From: Thalassotalea eurytherma
GTDB lineage: Bacteria > Pseudomonadota > Gammaproteobacteria > Enterobacterales > Alteromonadaceae
NCBI RefSeq assembly: GCF_030161415.1
Contig: NZ_BSSU01000005.1
Location: 124,001-188,000, forward strand
DNA length: 64,000 nt
Direction: 5' to 3'
The notes beneath the pieces are model-generated. The model had not been told where the DNA came from. It worked only from the letters and a program-made list of their open reading frames with translations, and did no database searches. Positions 57,562 to 64,000 of this stretch are shown piece after piece. The stretch's first letter is position 1. Each line of letters starts with the position of its first letter. The translations under genes and the position numbers were made by a program.

Positions 57562-58029
57562 GTGAATACGCAGTTTTTAATGTTAAAAATTCCACCCTTA
57601 TTACTAGTCACTATTTTTGCCGTTGTAATGTTTATTACCTCACTGTTTGCTGGTGGGGCTATTGAACTCACCTTATATCGAAAAGTAGGCATCGCAATAA
57701 CGCTAATCTTAGCTTGTTACTTTAGTCTTGCTGGTGTTTTAGCGTTTAAAAAAGCACAAACAACGGTCAACCCTATGTCACCAGAAACCAGTGCAAAGCT
57801 CGTTGATACTGGTGTTTATCGCATTTCTCGAAATCCGATGTACGTTGGTTTTGTTATGTGTTTGATTAGTTTTTCAACCTACTTAGGCCACACCTTTTTA
57901 TTCTTGTTTATTCCTGCTTTTATGTTGTATATGAATAAGTTTCAAATAAGTGCTGAAGAGCAAGCGTTAACAAAGTTGTTTGGCGAGAACTATACCCAAT
58001 ATTTAGGTCGGGTTAGACGTTGGTTATAG
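57562..58029 (+). CDS. Isoprenylcysteine/phospholipid methyltransferase-family membrane protein
   Basis: A 155-aa integral membrane protein with about four helices. The C-terminal signature TGVYRISRNPMYVGFVM, and then EEQALTKLFGENYTQYL, are hallmarks of the ICMT/PEMT fold, which binds S-adenosylmethionine at the membrane face. The start is GTG with GGAG 5 nt upstream. The substrate in bacteria is generally unknown. Confidence 0.87.
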   Translation: MNTQFLMLKIPPLLLVTIFAVVMFITSLFAGGAIELTLYRKVGIAITLILACYFSLAGVLAFKKAQTTVNPMSPETSAKLVDTGVYRISRNPMYVGFVMCLISFSTYLGHTFLFLFIPAFMLYMNKFQISAEEQALTKLFGENYTQYLGRVRRWL

Positions 58030-58060
58030 TTAAAAAGTAAGTAGTAACAGTGCGTAGTGC

Positions 58061-58090
58061 AAAAAAAAGGAGCTAAATAGCTCCTTTTTA
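58061..58090. terminator. Bidirectional terminator between convergent genes
   Basis: AAAAAGGAGCTA (58064-58075) and TAGCTCCTTTTT (58078-58089), with A and T tracts on both sides, between the methyltransferase (+) and SapC (-) genes. Confidence 0.9.
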
Positions 58091-58105
58091 ACTGACAGCG
58101 TAAAA

Positions 58106-58864
58106 TTATTGGGCAAGTTGAAATTGCATATTCTCAATAAGGTTTGCCGGTTGCTGATGATTATGTAATTGCATCATACGGTTCATTTGAGTTAATGAAG
58201 CTAGCATTGCGTAGATTGCAGGGTAATATCCGCGCTCTTCAAACAATGCTTTATCTTGCGCAGACAATTCACTTAAGCCTTCTTCTTTTACGGTGAAAAG
58301 ACCTTTAATGGTTGTTTTTTCGCCAGCAGCAAATGTAATCTCTAGATCAAGCTCTTTTAACAAACCAAGTCGAGTTAATTGGTTAATAAACTCAATAGTG
58401 GTTATTTCATGTTGGTATAACTCACGCATTGCTTGCTGTTTTGCTGTAACCGCTTGTGAAGCACTACCGTCGTCGTTAAACAACTTCATACTTTGCTCTT
58501 CTTGCTGCATGCTTACTAAGCTTGAGTTTGTATCAAGTAAAGGCACGATACGGTTTGGATTGTTAGGATCCGCTACAACTTGAAACGGTAACAACGACAA
58601 GCTTTGTGGCATATATGCGACATTCATCGCATTTTCTTGCTGATAAAATACGTTATGGCTATCGAGTGCCATCAATGCAATCGCATCAAATTGATCAGTT
58701 GACGTATTTTTAATAAAGAATAAAGGGTAGCTAGTTGATGCAACGGCAAACTCACTGACCATGACGGCTGCGTTTCGTTTCGTTTTAATTGCTGGAAAAT
58801 CAACACCTTCTTTTAAGAAAAATGCACTATGATTTTGTGGTGATAATGGGGCTAGGTTTTCCAT
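58106..58864 (-). CDS. SapC-family protein
   Basis: A 252-aa protein of the SapC family (PF07277 type), with the N-terminal pattern LSPQNHSAFFLKEGVDFPA and FAVASTSYPLFFIKN. SapC was named from Campylobacter surface-array loci, but the family is widespread in marine gammaproteobacteria, where it often lies near tryptophan halogenase and TonB receptor genes; neither is beside it here. No signal peptide is seen. The function is uncertain. Confidence 0.85.
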   Translation of the reverse strand: MENLAPLSPQNHSAFFLKEGVDFPAIKTKRNAAVMVSEFAVASTSYPLFFIKNTSTDQFDAIALMALDSHNVFYQQENAMNVAYMPQSLSLLPFQVVADPNNPNRIVPLLDTNSSLVSMQQEEQSMKLFNDDGSASQAVTAKQQAMRELYQHEITTIEFINQLTRLGLLKELDLEITFAAGEKTTIKGLFTVKEEGLSELSAQDKALFEERGYYPAIYAMLASLTQMNRMMQLHNHQQPANLIENMQFQLAQ

Positions 58865-59469
58865 AAATCTCTCTGAATGAATATAGTTATTATATTGATA
58901 TTATTTAGTTTATTAGCAGTATTTTAAGGCTTAAAGGTATTTATGCTTTTGACTAACAACTACCTAACTGGTCTATATTTTCTGCATTTTTAAGTACTTA
59001 GGTGATAAGTAAAATGTCGTTTATCTATTTAAGTACCCACACCATAAACGTTCGTAATGGTTTTAATTGGCGGGAAATATTACAGCTGCATGTGAAAAAT
59101 CACTGTTTAATTGTCGCCTATATTGCCACAAGCTTTAGCGCACGTTAAGGCTTTAGCGCAGGTTTTTGCATGGCATCAGTGATAAATTTATCTAGTTAGG
59201 GAACGTTGTCGTTCAATGCTTTTATCGTCTTGATGATTAAGTAAGCGCTTAGTGTCTGAAACTATTAAAATTAATTTTTGTTATCTTTTTGACTTGTAGA
59301 CAAGAGGATAATAATTTTGCTTATAAGATGTCCCCTTTTTTACCATACTGTTATCTGGCGTTACAGTCTGTTGCTTGTCATCATATATCCCATGCTATTA
59401 TCAAATAGTCATTTATAATCAGATAAATGAGTTATTTTAATACTCGGCAGACAGTAAAGGTTGTTGCAC
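58865..59469. other. 605-bp gene-free region upstream of glpK and SapC
   Basis: AT-rich DNA between two divergent genes. It should hold the promoters of both. The only structure I can name is an 18-bp-period direct repeat (GCTTTAGCGCACGTT at 59132-59146 and GCTTTAGCGCAGGTT at 59150-59164, one mismatch). A 44-codon frame at 59014-59148 has no family resemblance. AAAGG precedes the glpK ATG. Confidence 0.6.
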
Positions 59470-60954
59470 ATGAAAGAATACATTTTAGCGATTGATCAAG
59501 GAACGACGAGCTCACGAGCGATGTTGTTTGATTGCTTAGGTAATGTAGTTGATAGTGAACAACAGGAATTTCCTCAATATTATCCCAAAGACGGTTGGGT
59601 TGAACATACGCCTGAAGAACTATTGGCGTCGGTGATGTCCACGTGCCGTAAGTTAATGTCAAAGCAAAATATTCAAGCTGGACAAATCAAATCTCTTGGC
59701 ATCACTAATCAACGTGAAACTACGATTGTTTGGGATAAAACGACGGGAAATCCGATATACAATGCGATTGTTTGGCAGGATAGAAGAACCAGTCAATATT
59801 GTCAGGAGCTTAGCGAGCATGGTCATGGCAACATGGTTGCCGAGAAAACTGGGCTGTTGCTAGATCCTTATTTTTCCGCCACGAAATTAAAATGGATATT
59901 AGATAATGTTGAAGGTGCTCGGGATAAAGCACAAGCGGGTGAATTAGTTTTCGGTACTGTTGATACGTTTTTACTTTGGCACTTAACTGATGGTCAGTCT
60001 CACTTTACCGATGCGACAAATGCTTCGCGTACCATGTTATTTAATATTCATGAGCAATGTTGGGATGATGAATTGCTTGAGCTCTTTAATATTCCAAAGT
60101 CACTCCTGCCTGTTGTGCTAGATAGTTCAGCTGATTTTGGTGTTACCTCTACACAAATGTTGGGTTTTGATATTCCTATTCAAGGCATCGCGGGAGACCA
60201 GCATGCTGCGCTTTTTGGTCAAGCTTGTTTTGAAAAGGGCAGTGTAAAAAGTACATATGGCACCGGCTGTTTTGTAATGGTAAATACTGGGGATACGGTA
60301 TTTACCTCAACCAATAAACTACTCTCTACCGTTGCCTATCGTATAGATGGTGAAGTGACCTATGCGTTGGAAGGAAGTATTTTTGTTGCAGGCGCTGTGA
60401 TCCAATGGTTGAGAGACGGCCTAGAATTAATTTCCAACGCGAGCGATTCAGAGCGTTTGGCGATGGAAGCCAATCAAGATCATGGCGTTACATTAATTCC
60501 TGCGTTTACCGGATTAGGCGCGCCATTTTGGGATCCTGATGCTCGTGGCGCAATTCTGGGTTTAACAAGAGATACTGGCATCAAAGAAATTGTTAACGCT
60601 GCCTTGCAATCTGTGTGTTATCAAACAAAAGACCTACTGACCGCTATGGAAAAAGATGGCATTGAAATTTGCACGATTAAAGTTGACGGTGGCATGACAA
60701 ATAATGAGTGGTTATTGCAGTATTTATCAGATTGCTTGCAGGTTGAAGTTGAGCAACCTAAATCTGCTGAAACAACGGCTTTAGGTGTAGCATTTTTGGC
60801 GGGTTTAAAAGCAGGAATCTTTGAGTCAGTCACTCATATTCAGTCACTGTGGCAAAGCACCGCCAAATTTCAACCAAAAATTAGCAATGAGTTAGCAAGC
60901 GAGCATTATCAACGATGGATTAATGCGATAAATCGGATTCGCACAACGTCATAA
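59470..60954 (+). CDS. glpK: Glycerol kinase
   Basis: A 494-aa FGGY-family kinase that phosphorylates glycerol to glycerol-3-phosphate. The phosphate-binding loop DQGTTSSR, NQRETTIVWDK, the catalytic block GIAGDQHAALFGQ, and the C-terminal KVDGGMTNNEWLLQ are intact. ATG 59470 gives MKEYILAIDQG with AAAGG 9 nt upstream; a TTG at 59461 is unlikely. No glpF or glpD is adjacent, so it stands alone here. Confidence 0.97.
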   Translation: MKEYILAIDQGTTSSRAMLFDCLGNVVDSEQQEFPQYYPKDGWVEHTPEELLASVMSTCRKLMSKQNIQAGQIKSLGITNQRETTIVWDKTTGNPIYNAIVWQDRRTSQYCQELSEHGHGNMVAEKTGLLLDPYFSATKLKWILDNVEGARDKAQAGELVFGTVDTFLLWHLTDGQSHFTDATNASRTMLFNIHEQCWDDELLELFNIPKSLLPVVLDSSADFGVTSTQMLGFDIPIQGIAGDQHAALFGQACFEKGSVKSTYGTGCFVMVNTGDTVFTSTNKLLSTVAYRIDGEVTYALEGSIFVAGAVIQWLRDGLELISNASDSERLAMEANQDHGVTLIPAFTGLGAPFWDPDARGAILGLTRDTGIKEIVNAALQSVCYQTKDLLTAMEKDGIEICTIKVDGGMTNNEWLLQYLSDCLQVEVEQPKSAETTALGVAFLAGLKAGIFESVTHIQSLWQSTAKFQPKISNELASEHYQRWINAINRIRTTS

Positions 60955-60972
60955 AACATATAGTTATGATAT

Positions 60973-61000
60973 AAAAAGGAGAGCTAGGCTCTCCTTTTTT
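60973..61000. terminator. Bidirectional terminator after glpK
   Basis: AAAAAGGAGAGC (60973-60984) pairs with GCTCTCCTTTTT (60988-60999) over loop TAG. It serves the convergent glpK and DUF4397 genes. Confidence 0.93.
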
Positions 61001-61058
61001 AGTTCGTTTTCTAGGTTATGATTATTGGTCTAAATAACTTTCATCATCAGGTCTAAGC

Positions 61059-62474
61059 TTATTCAATAAACGCATCCGACAAAATCAAGTTTGCTGGTAT
61101 TGCCGCAGGGTCATTTACTGCTGTCGCCGAATAAATTTTACCCGCCATTAAATCGAGAATACCTGTGTCAATTGCTACGGTCTTAGTGCCAGTTGCTGTC
61201 ACTTTCACGCTGTATTCACCAGGTGCCAGTGTCACAAAGTTAGTTGTTGCTTTAAATGGTACATCACTAAACGCAGGTTCTACATCATCTATCATGCCAT
61301 CTGCCGTCACGTAAATATCAACGTTACCAACACTTGGGTGAGCATGTGTAATGCGCACTTTGGTTTCGGTAGCAACAGAGCGCACGTTGTCCATCAATAC
61401 GTAATATTCAAGTGCTGCATCGTCCATTGCGTCAAGTGTACCTACAGCATTCACTGTGTATTTGTTGTTAGTCATTACCGACAACTCACTTGAAATACCC
61501 GTCACTGTATTATCTGCGGTCAAGCGAGCGTCAACAGTATATGTACCTTCTGGTAAATCGACATAGCCAGTTACGCCACCAAATGGTGCATTTGAAAGCG
61601 CATCTACTTTGCCATTATCAACAAAAATGTCGACATTCGGTACATCAGCTGCTGCATGGATAACACGCACTTGTGCTGTTGTTCTGTCGTCGTAAAGCGT
61701 CGACGTAGTGCTACCATCATTAACAAGTAACTTCACAGGCGATGTCATCACTTCTGTATTTGGCACTGCAGCAACGAACAGATCGGCGCCAGCGGCTAAA
61801 TCTGGTAAAACAATGTCATATGCAACTGTTCCTGCACCGTCCATCCCTTCAGGGATTACGAGGCGAACACGATATACACCTTCTGGTACTTCTACTTGGT
61901 CGGTCGCTTCACCGTAGCCCAGCGTAGCAAGTGGTGTCGTTAATTCATCTGTAGCACCAGTAATGTGCAAATCAACGGTAGGTGCGTTTGGCGCTGCATG
62001 CAACACTTGAACGCGGATATTGCCATCAGCGACATCAGTACTACTATTCGCAATCACGGCAGCAGCTAAATCATTCGATGTTTCGTCATCTTCCATCACG
62101 TAACCGTGAGCAATAACTGTGTATTCTGTGTCAGCAGCTAGGGCTACGTCTCCCAAATCTAACACTGTAGCAGTGCTTTCATCTGGCAAAATCGCATCAA
62201 CCGACAGCATGTAAGAGCCTTCAGTTAACGATAAAAAGCCTGATCCAACGCCATAATCAACACTAGCCAAACCCTCAATAATATCGTCACCTGCTTTTAC
62301 ATTAACCAATGGCGCATCGGCTGAGCCGTGAATAACACGTACATACGTGGTGCCAAGTTCAGGGGCTGGTGGCTCTGGCACAACGATATCTCGTGCATCG
62401 TCACTATCAGAACCGCAACCCATGATGACAGCAGCTAACGCTACAGGTACAATACTTTTTATGATCCTTTTCAT
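61059..62474 (-). CDS. Lipoprotein with four DUF4397 repeats
   Basis: A 471-aa secreted lipoprotein. The signal peptide ends in the lipobox IMGC (Cys20), followed by an acidic proline-rich linker (DDARDIVVPEPPAPE). Four DUF4397 domains begin near residues 43, 153, 267 and 371, each with the form VRVIHxxxDxPxVDIxV, about 110 residues apart. They form beta-sandwiches. The family is common on the surface of marine and soil bacteria, but its role is unknown. The linker matches that of the lipoprotein at 1-1071. Confidence 0.88.
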   Translation of the reverse strand: MKRIIKSIVPVALAAVIMGCGSDSDDARDIVVPEPPAPELGTTYVRVIHGSADAPLVNVKAGDDIIEGLASVDYGVGSGFLSLTEGSYMLSVDAILPDESTATVLDLGDVALAADTEYTVIAHGYVMEDDETSNDLAAAVIANSSTDVADGNIRVQVLHAAPNAPTVDLHITGATDELTTPLATLGYGEATDQVEVPEGVYRVRLVIPEGMDGAGTVAYDIVLPDLAAGADLFVAAVPNTEVMTSPVKLLVNDGSTTSTLYDDRTTAQVRVIHAAADVPNVDIFVDNGKVDALSNAPFGGVTGYVDLPEGTYTVDARLTADNTVTGISSELSVMTNNKYTVNAVGTLDAMDDAALEYYVLMDNVRSVATETKVRITHAHPSVGNVDIYVTADGMIDDVEPAFSDVPFKATTNFVTLAPGEYSVKVTATGTKTVAIDTGILDLMAGKIYSATAVNDPAAIPANLILSDAFIE

Positions 62475-62564
62475 TGTTCTACCTTTAATTGTAATGTGTA
62501 AATTGCAAAGCTCATTACGCTAAGGATTCAATAGAAGGATCATTTTTTAATCAACTTTTCAAAA

Positions 62565-63464
62565 TCACAGTTTATCTTGTGTTGAAAGAATCATTTTGTT
62601 TCTTAGCCATTGGTTTGCTGGATCTTTATCTACATTGCGGTGCCAGTAAAGATGTACATCAATGTTTGGCAAGGCAACAGGTAACTCAAAAATATCAATT
62701 GCAAACACCTTTTGATAAAGCTGTGCAGCATTCTTTGGTAATGTAAGAATTAAGTCGCTATTGACCACGACACGACAGGCCGACAATAGGTGCTGACACC
62801 TTAACGATATTTTACGCTGTAATCCCAAACGACCTAATTCAAAATCTTCTAAACCAGGACCACTGGTTCGTGAGGAGACAAGGATATGATTGAGAGATAA
62901 ATAGCTTTCTAGCGTCATTTTACTGTTAAGTGCGGGGTGATCTTTTCTTGCAACAACAACCAATTGATCGGTTTCTAATTGGGTATGAAGGATATTTTCA
63001 CTCACTGGTAGCAGAATATCGATCGCTAAATCAATATCACCGCTAGCTAGTTTGAGTTCAAGGTCGCTTCGTTTGGTTCTATTGGTCGCCAATGATAATT
63101 GAGGCGCTTCCACTCTTAACTGTTTAACCAATGGCGGCAAGTAATATGCTTCTAATGAGCTATGTAACGAAATAGCACATTGCTTTTTAGAGGATTGAGG
63201 TTCAAATGCTCTTGATTGTATTAATGATATCTCTAATTTTTGTAAAGCCTCTCTAACTTCAACTATCACGTTTTTCGTTAATGCGGTTGGGCGCATTTGG
63301 TTGCCTTGGCGAATAAATAGCTTGTCTTCGTAATGGGCGCGCAATTTAGCGAGTGCATGACTAACGGCAGGTTGCGATAGGTTCAAGGCAGCAGCAGCTT
63401 TAGAAATATTACCTTCACAATAGATTGCTTCAAATACGATAAACAAATTCAGATCTACTTTCAT
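62565..63464 (-). CDS. LysR-family transcriptional regulator
   Basis: A 299-aa regulator: N-terminal winged HTH (about 1-60, EGNISKAAAALNLSQPAVSHAL) and a periplasmic-binding-protein-like effector domain (about 90-295). The wording of the HTH, and residues such as LFIRQGNQMRPTAL, fit the LysR family well. The effector and targets are unknown. It lies divergently from the histidine phosphatase gene, with 122 bp between; the two may be functionally linked. Confidence 0.92.
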   Translation of the reverse strand: MKVDLNLFIVFEAIYCEGNISKAAAALNLSQPAVSHALAKLRAHYEDKLFIRQGNQMRPTALTKNVIVEVREALQKLEISLIQSRAFEPQSSKKQCAISLHSSLEAYYLPPLVKQLRVEAPQLSLATNRTKRSDLELKLASGDIDLAIDILLPVSENILHTQLETDQLVVVARKDHPALNSKMTLESYLSLNHILVSSRTSGPGLEDFELGRLGLQRKISLRCQHLLSACRVVVNSDLILTLPKNAAQLYQKVFAIDIFELPVALPNIDVHLYWHRNVDKDPANQWLRNKMILSTQDKL

Positions 63465-63586
63465 TTTTTAGTTTTTTAACTATTCGTCACACGAATAGAG
63501 CCCTATTCAAACTATTCATTTGTTTAATTTGTATGGCAATAATAGGATGAGTTCAAGGATTATTTTAATAATATGTGAATAGGTTG

Positions 63587-64000
63587 ATGGCTTCTTTGTA
63601 TCTCATTCGTCACGGGCAAGCGTCATTTGGTCAGGCTGACTATGATTTATTGTCTGAAAAAGGACAAAAGCAAGCGCACGTGCTCGGTCAAAGTTGGCGA
63701 GCACAAGGTCAACCAAGCTACTGCTATTGTGGCAGTCTACTCAGGCATGAACAAACAAAGCACCATTTTTTTTTAGGCTTAGAACAAGCTCAGCCAGCAA
63801 CAGTTTCTCATTCAGGTTTTAATGAGTTTGATCATCAAGATATTTTAATTAAATATCAGCCAAAGTGGCGAGCTTACGATGAAATGCAAACACATTTCCG
63901 TCGATTTCCAGATCCCAAAAAAGCGTTAGCAATAGCATTTGATAGTGCTGTAATTCGCTGGATGTCAGGGGAGCATGATGAAGATTACAAAGAATCATGG
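63587..64000 (+). CDS. Histidine phosphatase (phosphoglycerate mutase-like), 3' end outside window
   Basis: The first 138 codons of a histidine-phosphatase-superfamily protein: LIRHGQASFG carries the catalytic RHG, with ADYDLLSEKGQKQAHVLG after it, and YCYCGSLLRHEQT is the typical second block. The second catalytic His would be beyond the window. The start is ATG 63587, with AGG just upstream. Substrate cannot be told from this part. Confidence 0.88.
   Translation, partial: MASLYLIRHGQASFGQADYDLLSEKGQKQAHVLGQSWRAQGQPSYCYCGSLLRHEQTKHHFFLGLEQAQPATVSHSGFNEFDHQDILIKYQPKWRAYDEMQTHFRRFPDPKKALAIAFDSAVIRWMSGEHDEDYKESW

Noticed and set aside
59091-59103. CRP site TGTGA-TCAC upstream of glpK
   Set aside because: The half-sites are separated by 4 bases instead of 6, so it does not match the consensus.
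59014-59148. 44-codon frame upstream of glpK
   Set aside because: Weak ribosome site, no recognisable family, and it ends in the direct repeat; not enough to call a gene.

Overview
The window is AT-rich chromosomal DNA of a marine gammaproteobacterium, most likely Alteromonadales close to Colwelliaceae (Colwellia/Thalassotalea type). The reasons are the gammaproteobacterial gene order around lptB-rpoN-ptsN and mlaFEDCB-ibaG-murA, surface proteases with GlyGly-CTERM tails, DUF4397 and SapC proteins, and codon and promoter style. The taxon is an inference from gene content; there is no rRNA here.

Layout. 1-9 kb: a truncated lipoprotein gene and two large secreted subtilisin-family (S8) proteins. 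The first has an intact catalytic triad. The second has lost every catalytic residue and looks like a pseudoprotease. 9-11.1 kb: a CadC-like winged-helix/TolB-propeller regulator broken by one in-frame TAA inside its DNA-binding domain. 11.3-27.5 kb: conserved core. This holds darP, pmbA and mgtE; the block yrbG-kdsD-kdsC-lptCAB-rpoN-hpf-ptsN-rapZ-npr (LPS precursor and transport, sigma-54, nitrogen PTS); and, divergently, mlaFEDCB-ibaG-murA (outer-membrane lipid asymmetry, peptidoglycan).

27.6-45.3 kb is the most striking part. A bacteriocin export module (C39-peptidase ABC transporter, small membrane protein, two double-glycine peptides, HlyD-type adaptor) is followed by the 3' part of a CCA tRNA nucleotidyltransferase gene. 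The 5' part of that gene lies 12 kb away. Between them is a mobile element of about 12.08 kb (33047-45126) bounded by imperfect 13-bp inverted repeats and a near-identical 6-bp core; precise excision would restore a 415-codon cca frame. The element carries three overlapping tyrosine-recombinase-like genes, a small HTH/coiled-coil gene, a complete divergent second cca gene 3 bp behind them, and a second bacteriocin export module of the same gene order. The element therefore appears to break an important tRNA gene of the host and supply its own replacement from the recombinase operon. A run of 12 C lies between the replacement cca and the second export operon.

45.5-52.9 kb: a Fur-box-controlled iron/heme uptake locus with a TonB-dependent receptor and, divergently, an ExbB/TolQ-like channel protein, a DUF2149 protein and a 1357-aa membrane-anchored CobN-like chelatase, resembling the HmuR/HmuS heme dechelatase arrangement. 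53-64 kb: housekeeping and accessory genes (aspartoacylase, uraA, upp, a GST, small zinc-ribbon proteins, a methyltransferase, SapC, glpK, a four-repeat DUF4397 lipoprotein, a LysR regulator and a truncated histidine phosphatase). Strong hairpin terminators separate most units. No tRNA, rRNA or CRISPR array was seen.
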